From assembly GCF_016907835.1 (NCBI RefSeq), contig NZ_JAFBCT010000001.1:1054001-1118000 (forward strand): 64,000 bases of DNA, written 5' to 3'. Numbering within the stretch: position 1 is the first letter of the stretch; every line of letters starts with the position of its first letter. The position numbers were made by a program, and so were the translations under genes. This document shows, one piece after another, positions 27,563 to 35,799 of this stretch. Below the pieces are notes generated by a model. It did no database searches. It was not told the origin of the DNA and worked only from the letters and a program-made list of their open reading frames with translations. The DNA comes from Agromyces cerinus. GTDB taxonomy: Bacteria; Actinomycetota; Actinomycetes; Actinomycetales; Microbacteriaceae.

Positions 27563-28117
27563 GTGGACTCCACCTTCCCTCGCGCTCGCAAGCCCAAGCT
27601 CGGCTACAACACGGCTCAGGTCGAGTCGTTCCTGCAGGTGGCGCGCCGCGCCTACGATGGCACCTCCCAGCCCGACGACGCGCCGCTGACCTCGGATCGC
27701 ATCCGGCTGACCGCCTTCGCGATGCAGAAGGGCGGCTACTCCACGACGCACGTCGACCAGGCGCTCGAGCGGCTGGAAGACGCCTTCGCCGCCCAGGAGC
27801 GCCAGGTCGCCGCCCGACTGCACGGCGGCGAAGCCTGGCTCAGCGAGGCGCGTGCGACCGCGCAGGTGGTCTCCAACCGCCTGGCTCGCCCTGAGGGGCA
27901 TCGCTTCGACCGGGTCGGCGCACTCGTGCGCGGGTACAGCATTCGCGACGTCGACCGCTTCGCGGACAAGCTCACGAGGTACTTCAGCGACGGGTGGCCG
28001 ATCGCGATCGACGACGTGCGCGGCGTCGTCTTCAAGACGCAGCGGGGCGGCTATCGCGAGGCGCAGGTCGACCTCCTCCTCGACGCCGTGGTCGACGTCA
28101 TGCTCGCGGTTCGCTGA
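27563..28117 (+). CDS. DivIVA-like repeat protein
   Basis: A 184-residue protein built from four copies of a DivIVA-domain-like motif, F/V-x(n)-GY-x4-V-D/E-x2-L: KLGYNTAQVESFL (residues 10-30), KGGYSTTHVDQAL, VRGYSIRDVDRFAD and RGGYREAQVDLLL. DivIVA N-terminal domains bind curved membrane and guide polar growth. There is no long coiled-coil tail here. The GTG start lies 6 nt after AATAAT (27551-27556), pointing to a leaderless transcript. Cellular role is unknown. Confidence 0.75.
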   Translation: MDSTFPRARKPKLGYNTAQVESFLQVARRAYDGTSQPDDAPLTSDRIRLTAFAMQKGGYSTTHVDQALERLEDAFAAQERQVAARLHGGEAWLSEARATAQVVSNRLARPEGHRFDRVGALVRGYSIRDVDRFADKLTRYFSDGWPIAIDDVRGVVFKTQRGGYREAQVDLLLDAVVDVMLAVR

Positions 28118-28170
28118 CGTGCGCGTCGAGTTGGAATCCCGCGCCGGTCTTTCGATACACTCGTCGAATC

Positions 28171-28881
28171 GTGGGTAGACATGCGGGAAGTGACGAGGCC
28201 GATGAGCCGCGTCCTCAGACGACGGCAGCCGCATCACCACTCGAACCGTCGCCCGCACCCCGGCAGTCGCCTGCACGGCCGCCTCGCGTCGGTCGGGTGA
28301 AGCAGGCCGTCACGGTCGTGTTCGCCTTCGCGGCATCCGTGAGCTTCCTCCTCGTGAACCTCGTCGACCCGTTCTCGGGCGCGATCGCGTCATCGGAGTT
28401 CGCGAGCGAGGCCGACCGGTTCGGCGGTCAGAGCGTGCAGGCGATCGACGTCGCCGGCGACTACTCGATCGACGTCGGCCAAGAGAGCTACGACGTCGAG
28501 AAGAAGCCCGAGGTGCAACTCGCCCCCGCTTCGACGAGCGAGGGCAGCGGATGGGCTCCTCCTGCAGTGACGCCCGACCCGGGGTCGGCCCAGGCATACG
28601 CCGCCACGGCCGTCGCCGCCCGCGGCTGGCCGTCGAGCGAGTTCGACTGCCTCGTCGCGCTCTGGAACAAGGAGTCCGGCTGGCGGGTGAACGCCTACAA
28701 CGCCGGGAGCGGGGCGTACGGCATCCCGCAGGCGCTGCCCGGATCGAAGATGGCGACCGCGGGCGCTGACTGGGAGACCAACGCGGCCACCCAGATCGAA
28801 TGGGGCCTCGGCTACGTCTCCGGCCGCTACGGCACGCCCTGCGGCGCGTGGGCGCACTCCGAAGACGTCGGCTGGTACTGA
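28171..28881 (+). CDS. Secreted lytic-transglycosylase-like protein
   Basis: A 236-residue protein. A Pro/Ala-rich cytoplasmic N-terminus of about 45 residues precedes one hydrophobic helix (AVTVVFAFAASVSFLLVNL) and a low-complexity linker. The C-terminal domain of about 90 residues contains CLVALWNKESGWRVNAYN, SGAYGIPQALPGSKM and QIEWGLGYVSGRYGTPCGAW. This is the compact SLT-like fold of actinobacterial resuscitation/aggregation-type proteins, with the catalytic Glu in NKESGW. Two Cys may form a disulfide. A -10 TACACT is at 28156-28161. Confidence 0.85.
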   Translation: MGRHAGSDEADEPRPQTTAAASPLEPSPAPRQSPARPPRVGRVKQAVTVVFAFAASVSFLLVNLVDPFSGAIASSEFASEADRFGGQSVQAIDVAGDYSIDVGQESYDVEKKPEVQLAPASTSEGSGWAPPAVTPDPGSAQAYAATAVAARGWPSSEFDCLVALWNKESGWRVNAYNAGSGAYGIPQALPGSKMATAGADWETNAATQIEWGLGYVSGRYGTPCGAWAHSEDVGWY

Positions 28882-28938
28882 GCCCACGGCGACACGGCGC
28901 GGAGCACTGCATGCCCACGCCCGCCTAGACTGGATTCC

Positions 28939-29247
28939 ATGGCGCGTTCGAACCGATCCCGGAGTCGGGCGGCCCGCGCCCGCGAGGAGCACCCCGAACT
29001 CGACGTCGATCGCCTGACCTCGGGATGGCGACGTACCGAGGTGCGTGGCGGTCGCGAATGGAACGTGCAGCCCGTCTCCGAGGCGCAGGCCGTGAAGGCG
29101 TACGTCTGCCCCGGATGCGGCCAGGACGTCGTGCCTGGCATCGCCCACCTGGTCGCGTGGCGCGCCGACGGCGTGCTCGGCGACGCGGCCGACCTGGCCT
29201 CTCGTCGTCATTGGCACATTCACTGCTGGAGGATCGGCGCGGTATGA
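28939..29247 (+). CDS. Small zinc-ribbon-like protein, function unknown
   Basis: A 102-residue protein. A basic N-terminus (RSNRSRSRAARARE) is followed by a putative metal site, CPGCGQ, then HIHC near the end. This could be a C2HC zinc ribbon. I recognise it only as a conserved small actinobacterial protein. TAGACT (28926-28931) ends 7 nt before the ATG. The stop overlaps the start of the following hydrolase (ATGA), so the two are co-translated. Confidence 0.75.
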   Translation: MARSNRSRSRAARAREEHPELDVDRLTSGWRRTEVRGGREWNVQPVSEAQAVKAYVCPGCGQDVVPGIAHLVAWRADGVLGDAADLASRRHWHIHCWRIGAV

Positions 29248-29978
29248 GCGACACGTCCATCGAGATCCGCGCGAGCGTCGAGCTGCCGGCTCGTCGCGAG
29301 GAGATCGAGCTGCACACGGCCGACGGCCTGACCCTCGTCGGCGAGCTCGCCACGCCCCTCGAGCGGCCGCCCGTGGCAACCCTCGTCACGCTGCATCCGC
29401 TGCCGACCGCCGGCGGCTTCATGGACTCGCACATCATCAGGAAGGCGGCCGCCCGCCTGCCGGCGCTCGCCGACCTCGCCGTGCTGCGATTCAACACCCG
29501 GGGCACGGTCTCGCCGCGCGGCACGAGCGAGGGCTCCTTCGGCGAGGGCGTCGCCGAGCGAGCGGATGTCGCGGCGGCCATGTCGTTCGTGACGGAGCGC
29601 GCCCTGCCGCACCCCTGGCTCGTCGGCTGGTCGTTCGGCACGGAACTCGCACTGAAGTACGGACTCGACCACGGCATCGACGGGGCGATCCTGCTCTCGC
29701 CGCCGCTGCACCGCACGAGCGACGCCGAACTCGCGCGCTGGCAGCACGCAGCACCAGAACTCGTGGCGCTGATTCCGGAGTTCGACGACTACCTGCGTCC
29801 GGCCGAGGCGGCCAAGCGGTTCTCGAGCGTGCCGAAGATCACCCGCATCGACGTGACGGGCGGCAGACACCTGTGGGTGGGGGAGACGCAGACCCGGCGC
29901 GTGCTCGACGAGATCGTCGGCGTCGTCAATCCCGCTGCACTGCCGCTGCCGACTGTGTGGCCGGCAGACGCGACCTGA
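29244..29978 (+). CDS. Alpha/beta hydrolase
   Basis: A 244-residue protein with the nucleophile elbow GWSFGTELA (G-x-S-x-G), an oxyanion region LHPLPTAGG and a late GGRHLW that provides the probable catalytic His. There is no signal peptide, so it is cytoplasmic. Members of this group resemble esterases and dienelactone-hydrolase relatives; the substrate is unknown. The start overlaps the zinc-ribbon gene by 4 nt. Confidence 0.85.
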   Translation: MSDTSIEIRASVELPARREEIELHTADGLTLVGELATPLERPPVATLVTLHPLPTAGGFMDSHIIRKAAARLPALADLAVLRFNTRGTVSPRGTSEGSFGEGVAERADVAAAMSFVTERALPHPWLVGWSFGTELALKYGLDHGIDGAILLSPPLHRTSDAELARWQHAAPELVALIPEFDDYLRPAEAAKRFSSVPKITRIDVTGGRHLWVGETQTRRVLDEIVGVVNPAALPLPTVWPADAT

Positions 29979-29988
29979 GCGCACGCGC

Positions 29989-30008
29989 ATCGTGAGCGAA
30001 CTCACGAT
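29989..30008. terminator. Hairpin between convergent genes
   Basis: A perfect 8-bp stem, ATCGTGAG/CTCACGAT, with a CGAA loop lies between the hydrolase and the AI-2E transporter gene. It is flanked by identical 10-bp direct repeats (CTGAGCGCAC at 29975-29984 and 30009-30018). No T-run is present, so it may mark the 3' ends without being an efficient intrinsic terminator. Confidence 0.5.
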
Positions 30009-30046
30009 CTGAGCGCACTCCCGGTGCCGGCGGAGGTGTCGTTAGC

Positions 30047-31111
30047 TCAGCGCTCGTTCTGGTGCGGCACGACGACCTGCTTGATGATGAGCAGGATGGC
30101 CGCGGCCACCGGGATCGCCACGAGGGCGCCGAGCACACCGCCGAGCGAGCCGCCGGCGAGCGCTGCGATGACCACGAGCGCGCCGGGCACCTTCACGGCG
30201 CGGTTCATGATGCGCGGGCTCAGCACGTATGCCTCGACCTGCATGTAGATGATGTAGTAGATCGCCGCCACGAGGGCGGTCAACGGCGAGCCGAGGCCCG
30301 GGATGAGGCAGACGAGCACGATCAGCACCGAGCCGCTCAGCGTGCCGACGAGCGGCACCAGTGAGAACAGGAAGGCGAGGAAGGCGAGCACCGCGGGGAA
30401 CGGGGCCTGGATGATCGACAGGAAGATGAAGCTCGCCACGCCGTTGACGGCGGCGAGCGAGACCTGGCCGAGCACGTAGCGACCGACCGACTGGGTGATC
30501 TGCTCGGTGAGGTCGGCGAAGCGGTCGCGCTTCGACGCGGGCACCAGCTGGTAGGTGGCGCGCTTCATCGTGTTCAACGACGACACGAAATAGAGCGTCA
30601 GGATGAAGACGATGACGACGCCGAACACGCCCGCGCCGATCGCGACGGCGACCTGCAGCACACCGCCGGCGAGTTCGCTGAGCTTGTCGGGATTCGTGAA
30701 GAAGTCGGTGAGGCCGTTCGTGACCTGATCGCTGATCTCGTCGACCGGAACCTGCGGGAACTGGTCCTTCAGGAACTCGATCCAGTCCTGCGAGCTCATC
30801 TGGTCGATGATGCGCGGGGTCACTTCGACGAGCTCGCTCACCTGCTCGACGATGATCGGCACCACGGCGATCACGAGCCCGGCGACGAGCAGGCCGACCC
30901 CGCTCATGACGATGAGGATCGACGCCCAACGCGGAAGCCCCCGGCGTTCGAGCCAGCTGGTTGCCGGATCGAGGCCGAGGGCCAGGAACAACGCGACGCC
31001 GACGTACGCGATGATCGTCGACAGCGTTGCGATGGAACTGAGGATGAGGAGGCCGACACCCACGCCGAGGGTGCCGACCAGCCCGATGCGGAACGCGTTC
31101 TGGATCTTCAT
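30047..31111 (-). CDS. AI-2E family transporter
   Basis: A 354-residue membrane protein with about eight hydrophobic helices and a large loop after the third (EVTPRIIDQMSSQDWIEF). FILTLYFVSS and GGVLGALVAIPVAAAI near the C-terminus are typical of the AI-2E/PerM family (UPF0118). Substrates range from autoinducer-2 to sodium in studied members, so no substrate is claimed. It lies 30 nt downstream of the hendecad coiled-coil gene on the same strand and is probably co-transcribed. Confidence 0.88.
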   Translation of the reverse strand: MKIQNAFRIGLVGTLGVGVGLLILSSIATLSTIIAYVGVALFLALGLDPATSWLERRGLPRWASILIVMSGVGLLVAGLVIAVVPIIVEQVSELVEVTPRIIDQMSSQDWIEFLKDQFPQVPVDEISDQVTNGLTDFFTNPDKLSELAGGVLQVAVAIGAGVFGVVIVFILTLYFVSSLNTMKRATYQLVPASKRDRFADLTEQITQSVGRYVLGQVSLAAVNGVASFIFLSIIQAPFPAVLAFLAFLFSLVPLVGTLSGSVLIVLVCLIPGLGSPLTALVAAIYYIIYMQVEAYVLSPRIMNRAVKVPGALVVIAALAGGSLGGVLGALVAIPVAAAILLIIKQVVVPHQNER

Positions 31112-31141
31112 GGAACGGCCCGCACTCCTCTCTTGGACCGA

Positions 31142-32755
31142 CTACTTGGTCTTCGCCGCGATCTGCTCCGCCTGCGTCAACACGCCGCGGAGACTCTCGA
31201 AGTAGCCGGCGACGGCGTCGCGCTCGATCTTGATCTGCGAGAGGCGATCCTCGGCGTCGGCGACGAGCGCACGAGTGCGCTCCTCGGCGTCGGCGATGAG
31301 CTTGCGCGCCTGCTCGTGCGCGGCAGCGATGCGGTCGCGTGCCTCGTCGTCGGCCTTGTCGCGGACGACCGCGATGTCGGACCGGACCTCGGTCTCGAGG
31401 CGGTCCGCCTCTGCGCGGCTCTCGGCGGTGCGGGCGACCGCCTCGGCGAGCTCGGCGTTGGCGTCCTCGAGGAACTTCTGCGTCTGCGCGACCGCCTCCT
31501 GGTGGGCGGCGAGCAGTTCCTGCTCGGCCTCGTCGCGCTTCGTCGACAGCTCGGATTCGAGGTCGAGGTGCGCCTTCTCGATCTCGCGGCGCATGCGGTT
31601 GACCTCGTGGGTCGTCTTCTTGCGCATCGCGGTGAGCTGGTTGTCGAGGTCGATTCGGCCCTGCTCGGACTCCGCGTCGAAGTCGGCGCGTGCCTGCTCC
31701 TGCTCGAGGGCGAGATCGGCGCGCATCTGCTCGAGGTCGGCGGCGTGCTTGGCGCGGATGCGCTCGAGCTCGTGCTGGAGCTTCAGGCGTGCGGCCTCGG
31801 CTTCGCGCTCGAGGTCGACCTTCGCCTGCTCGCGCTGCTGCACCAGTTCGACCCGGCTGCCTTCGAGCTCACGGTCGAGGTCGCTGCGCGCCTGGTCGAG
31901 TTCGTGCACGAGGGCCGCGCGGCGCTCGGCGATCTCGGCGTCGATTGCGGCACGCGCCTCGGCGGACTCGCGCTCGAGGTCGAGGCGGGACTGCTCGGTC
32001 TCCGCCGCGAGGTCGATGCGGGCCTGCTCGCTCTCGCGGGCGAGCTCGGCACGGGCGCGGTCGAGCTCGATGGCGACCTCGGCGCGGGTCTGCTCGGTCT
32101 CCTTCGTGAGCCCTGCAGCAGTGGCGCGCGCCTCGGTGGCCTCCGCATTGGCCGCGAGCTGGAGCTCGGCGGACTTGCGCTCGGCCGCGGCGATCATCGC
32201 CGCGGATTCGCGCTTCGCGCTCGTGCGGATCTCGGCGGTCTCCGTGGCGACGGCGCCGCGGATCGCCGAGGCGTCGCGTGCGGCGTCCTGACGAAGCTGC
32301 TCGCTCGCCTCGTGCGAGCGCGAGACCATGTCGTCGGCCTCTGCGCGAGCGTTCTCGAGGATGCGGTTGGCCTGGGCGCGTGCCTCGGTGAGGGTGCGCT
32401 CGGCGAGCTCGTGCGCGTCGGAGCGCATGAGGTGCGCCTCGTCTTCGGCGGAGCGACGGAGCTTCTCGGCGTCGATGTCCGCCTGCGCGATGAGGCGCGT
32501 CGACTGCTCCTCTGCGACGCGCAGGGTGTTCTCGAGCTTCGTGCCGAGACCGGAGAAGGTGGGGCTGCCGACCTCTTCGAGCTCTGCCGTCAACTCCTCG
32601 ATGCGAGCGAGGAGACGCTTGTTCTCCTTGACGCTGTCGGTGCTCTGGTTGTTCGCGGCGATGATGTCGCGGCGCAGACCATTGATCGCCTTGTCGACCT
32701 CGTCTTTGTCATATCCGCGGAACACCTGCGTGAACTCGGTCTCTTCGACGGCCAT
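31142..32755 (-). CDS. DivIVA-domain protein with long hendecad coiled coil (polar growth scaffold candidate)
   Basis: A 537-residue protein almost entirely coiled coil. Residues 5-35 (EFTQVFRGYDKDEVDKAI) match the DivIVA/Wag31 membrane-binding N-terminus. From residue 224 to 389 a basic residue recurs every 11 residues, sixteen times in a row, usually with Leu or Ile three residues later. That is a hendecad repeat. Streptomyces Scy and FilP are comparable polar filament proteins, but this is not clearly either. The ATG has GGAGGAAG upstream and a TACAAT -10 at 32817-32812. There are no membrane segments. Confidence 0.85.
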   Translation of the reverse strand: MAVEETEFTQVFRGYDKDEVDKAINGLRRDIIAANNQSTDSVKENKRLLARIEELTAELEEVGSPTFSGLGTKLENTLRVAEEQSTRLIAQADIDAEKLRRSAEDEAHLMRSDAHELAERTLTEARAQANRILENARAEADDMVSRSHEASEQLRQDAARDASAIRGAVATETAEIRTSAKRESAAMIAAAERKSAELQLAANAEATEARATAAGLTKETEQTRAEVAIELDRARAELARESEQARIDLAAETEQSRLDLERESAEARAAIDAEIAERRAALVHELDQARSDLDRELEGSRVELVQQREQAKVDLEREAEAARLKLQHELERIRAKHAADLEQMRADLALEQEQARADFDAESEQGRIDLDNQLTAMRKKTTHEVNRMRREIEKAHLDLESELSTKRDEAEQELLAAHQEAVAQTQKFLEDANAELAEAVARTAESRAEADRLETEVRSDIAVVRDKADDEARDRIAAAHEQARKLIADAEERTRALVADAEDRLSQIKIERDAVAGYFESLRGVLTQAEQIAAKTK

Positions 32756-32811
32756 TCTTCCTCCGGGCTCTGTCCCGCGTTCGTGGGGGCGCATGCGGGA
32801 TGGTGTGTCCG

Positions 32812-32817
32812 ATTGTA
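32812..32817 (-). promoter_or_regulatory. -10 box of the hendecad coiled-coil gene
   Basis: TACAAT on the minus strand, a near-ideal hexamer, predicts a transcript start near 32805 and a 50-nt leader ending in GGAGGAAG before the ATG at 32755. Confidence 0.5.
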
Positions 32818-32942
32818 CGGGTCGCGCGAGGTGGGCGGAGACACCGGACTTCCAGCCGACGGTTAGGGATCTCCCAGATATCGTCGGTAGTCTGGAATGT
32901 CTGTGTCAGAGGCCGCCGTTGGCGGCAATGGAGGTTCTGTTC

Positions 32943-34796
32943 GTGCGCTTCGTCTTCGCAATCGTGGCATTCATCGCCGCGGCCGTGATGATCGGGCTCG
33001 GCATCGCCCAGCGCACGGTCTTCCTGGAACCCGACCGTGTCTCGATGTCCGCCGAGCTGGCGGGCGGTGAAGCCGACTTCATCGTGATCGAACCCGAGGC
33101 GCTCGCCGCGCACCCGGGAAAGCAGACCATCACCGTGTCCGGATCCCCGAAGGCGTTCCTCTCCTACGGGCGCAGCTCCGATGTCGAGGCCTGGCTCGGT
33201 GACACGCCGTACGTCTCGGTCGGCTACGACGCCGAGGCCGATGAGATGACGAACGAGATCGTCGTGACGAAGCCCGTCGCGGATTCCAACCCGACGGTTC
33301 CCACCACTCAGGCGCCGACCGAGGGCGAGGCCGAACCTGCGGCGGCCCCGACGCCCGACGGCTCCGATCTCTGGCTCGACGAGTTCACCGACGACCTCGT
33401 GCTCACGACCACGATCGACGTCCCCGAGGACATCTCCGTCCTCGTCAGCGCGAACGGCGGCGAGGAACTGCCCTCCCGCGTGAAGATCGACTGGCCGCTC
33501 GACAATGCGACGCCGTGGGCAGGGCCGCTGATCGTCGGCGGCGCGCTCGTCTTCCTGCTCGGCATCGCGCTCGTGATCGCCGGCTTCATGAACCACCGAC
33601 GCATGCGGGGCCCTCGTCGAAACCTGCCGGGCGGCACTCGTGGCAAGCTGCCGAGCGCTCCCAAGCCGGGGCGCACCCAGGTGGGCGGCGGCCGGCGCGC
33701 CATCGGTCGTGCCAAGCGCATCGCCATCGTCCCCTTCCTCGTCGTTCCGGCCCTCGCGCTCTCCGCGTGTTCGGCCGACTACTGGCCGAGTTTCGACCAG
33801 CAGGCGGCACCTGAGACCACTGCCCCGGCGACGCCGCTCGCGACGCCCGGGCCGACCGACGAACCCGTCGACGACACCCAGAAGGCCCAGCCGGCGGTGA
33901 CCGTGCCGCAGATGGAGCGCATCATGCGTCGCATCGCGGTGTTCGCCAAGGACATCGATGCATCACGCGGCACCAAGGCGGCCGCTGAGCGGTTCACGGG
34001 CCCTGCGCTCGAGGCGAGGGCCGCCAACTACGCGATCCGGGGCAAGCTCGCCGATCACCCGCTTCCGACGCCGATTCCGGCCTCCCCGCTGACGCTGACG
34101 CTTCCGCAGCAGGTCACTGGCTGGCCGCGCACGGTGCTCACGATCGCGAAGAACTCGGATGACCCGACGATCGCACCGAGCGCGCTCGTGCTCGTGCAAG
34201 AGACGCCGCGCGACAACTACAAGATCATGTACTCGATCTCGCTCGCGCCCGATGCAGACGTTCCCGAGGTCGCACCCGCCTCGATCGGCGCACCGCCGAT
34301 CTCGCCGGAGTTCAAGGGCCTCGTGATGCCGACCGGTCAGGTCGGGGCGGCGTACGCCGATGTGCTCCTGAAGGGCGAGGCCTCGGAGTTCTACCCGATG
34401 TTCGACCCCGAGGGCGACACGCTCATGCAGCAGCTCGGCCCGGCCGGTCAGAAGGCCATCAACGACGGCCTGGAGAAGACGGTCGATGCGACCTATTCCA
34501 ACAAGGTGGGCGACAGCCCCACGGTCGCACTGGCGACGAACGACGCCGGCGCGCTCGTGAGCGTCTCGATCGAGCAGACCGAGAACGTCATCCCCAACGA
34601 CGGCGGTACGATCGGGTTCAAGCCCGGTGCCGGCGCTTCGCTCTCCGGCTTCACCGGCAAGAGCGCGAAGGGTGTGCAACGCGTCATCGGCATCCAACTG
34701 CTGTTCTACGTTCCCGGCGTCGGCAACGAGTCTGAAGACCAGATCCGTCTGCTCGGCTGGTCGGAGAGTCTCATCGGAGCTTCGGAGGTACCGTGA
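32943..34796 (+). CDS. Membrane protein with an internal lipobox-like segment, function unknown
   Basis: A 617-residue protein. It has an N-terminal hydrophobic helix (FVFAIVAFIAAAVMIGLGI) and an extracytoplasmic region of about 165 residues. A second helix (LIVGGALVFLLGIALVIAGF) is followed by a very basic loop, and a third hydrophobic segment ends LALSACS near residue 277. A 340-residue domain follows, with no recognised family. The GTG at 32943 is favoured because GGAGG (32930-32934) lies 8 nt upstream; an in-frame ATG at 32928 is the alternative. The stop overlaps the next gene (GTGA). Confidence 0.75.
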   Translation: MRFVFAIVAFIAAAVMIGLGIAQRTVFLEPDRVSMSAELAGGEADFIVIEPEALAAHPGKQTITVSGSPKAFLSYGRSSDVEAWLGDTPYVSVGYDAEADEMTNEIVVTKPVADSNPTVPTTQAPTEGEAEPAAAPTPDGSDLWLDEFTDDLVLTTTIDVPEDISVLVSANGGEELPSRVKIDWPLDNATPWAGPLIVGGALVFLLGIALVIAGFMNHRRMRGPRRNLPGGTRGKLPSAPKPGRTQVGGGRRAIGRAKRIAIVPFLVVPALALSACSADYWPSFDQQAAPETTAPATPLATPGPTDEPVDDTQKAQPAVTVPQMERIMRRIAVFAKDIDASRGTKAAAERFTGPALEARAANYAIRGKLADHPLPTPIPASPLTLTLPQQVTGWPRTVLTIAKNSDDPTIAPSALVLVQETPRDNYKIMYSISLAPDADVPEVAPASIGAPPISPEFKGLVMPTGQVGAAYADVLLKGEASEFYPMFDPEGDTLMQQLGPAGQKAINDGLEKTVDATYSNKVGDSPTVALATNDAGALVSVSIEQTENVIPNDGGTIGFKPGAGASLSGFTGKSAKGVQRVIGIQLLFYVPGVGNESEDQIRLLGWSESLIGASEVP

Positions 34797-35752
34797 CCAA
34801 CCCGATTCCCCCTTCCGGCGCCGCGCTTCGCGGCGCGGTCGACCTCTCTTCGCTCGTGCAGCGTCAGGCGCAGGGCTCGGCGGGTCAGCAGGGTGCGCAC
34901 GCGGCATCCGGGCCGAGCGACCAGATCGTCTTCGAGACGGATGACGCAGCCTTCGGCTCCACGCTCGAACTCTCACGCACCGTGCCGGTCATCGTGGCGC
35001 TCTGGGCCACGTGGAGCGAGCCGTCCAAGGCCCTCCTCGCGACGCTCGAACGACTGGTCCGCGCTCGTGCGGGCCGGCTCGTGCTGGCGGCCGCCGACGC
35101 CGACCGCAGCCCGCAGCTCGTGCAGGCCTTCCAGGCGCAGGCGATCCCCACGATCGTCGCCGTGGTCGCCGGCCAGCCGGTGCCGTTGTTCGCGGGCGAG
35201 CAGCCCGACGAGGTCATCGACCAGGTCTTCGACCAACTGCTCGAGCTCGCCGGCCAGCATGGCGTGACCGGCAGCATCGAGCCCGGCGAGAACGGGGCCG
35301 ACGCGGCAGCCGCTCCCGCCGAGACCGTCGAAGCGCCGCTCCCGCCGCTGCACCAGGAGGCGTACGACGCGATCGAGCGAGGCGACTTCGCCGCCGCGTC
35401 GGCCGCGTATCGCACCGCGATGGCCCAGGACCCACGAGACACCCTCGCGGTCGCGGGGCTCGCGCAGGCGAATCTGCTGGGCCGGCTGCAGGGCAAGACG
35501 CTCGACTCGATTCGCAACGCCGCGGCAGCCGCTCCCGAAGACCTGGGCGCGCAGCTCGACGTCGCCGACCTCGACCTCTCCGGCGGTCACGTCGACGATG
35601 CCTTCGATCGACTGCTGACGCTGTTCCCGAACCTCGACGCCGACGGCAAGAAGCTCGTGCGCGAGCGGCTCGTCGAACTCTTCGAGGTGGTCGGCACCGA
35701 CGACCCGCGAGTCGCCGTGGCACGCCGTCGTCTGACGACGCTGCTCTACTGA
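34793..35752 (+). CDS. Thioredoxin-like/TPR co-chaperone (YbbN/CnoX-like)
   Basis: A 319-residue protein. A thioredoxin fold spans residues 45-150 (VIVALWATWSEPSKALLATL), but the CxxC site is replaced by S-E-P-S, so it cannot act as a dithiol oxidoreductase. The C-terminal half resembles the YbbN tetratricopeptide region (DDAFDRLLTLFPNLDADGKK, VRERLVELFEVVG). Such proteins act as holdases passing clients to chaperonins in E. coli; the role here is inferred. It overlaps the upstream membrane protein by 4 nt. Confidence 0.88.
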   Translation: MTNPIPPSGAALRGAVDLSSLVQRQAQGSAGQQGAHAASGPSDQIVFETDDAAFGSTLELSRTVPVIVALWATWSEPSKALLATLERLVRARAGRLVLAAADADRSPQLVQAFQAQAIPTIVAVVAGQPVPLFAGEQPDEVIDQVFDQLLELAGQHGVTGSIEPGENGADAAAAPAETVEAPLPPLHQEAYDAIERGDFAAASAAYRTAMAQDPRDTLAVAGLAQANLLGRLQGKTLDSIRNAAAAAPEDLGAQLDVADLDLSGGHVDDAFDRLLTLFPNLDADGKKLVRERLVELFEVVGTDDPRVAVARRRLTTLLY

Positions 35753-35764
35753 CGCCGCGCCGAC

Positions 35765-35799
35765 GGGTCTCGATACGGCGCGAGCGCGCCTACTCGACC
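35765..35799. repeat. REP-like palindromic element at the glgB stop
   Basis: GGGTCTCGATACG at 35765-35777 and CTACTCGACC at 35790-35799 flank a GC-rich centre with its own dyad (GGCGCG/CGCGCC). I recall the same outer words as a common dispersed intergenic element in Microbacteriaceae. Its right half supplies the last codons and the TAG stop of glgB. Confidence 0.55.

Noticed and set aside
32328..32928. Upstream in-frame extension of the membrane protein gene at 32943
   Set aside because: It runs antisense through the DivIVA-like gene and past a predicted divergent promoter. A good ribosome site supports the GTG at 32943.
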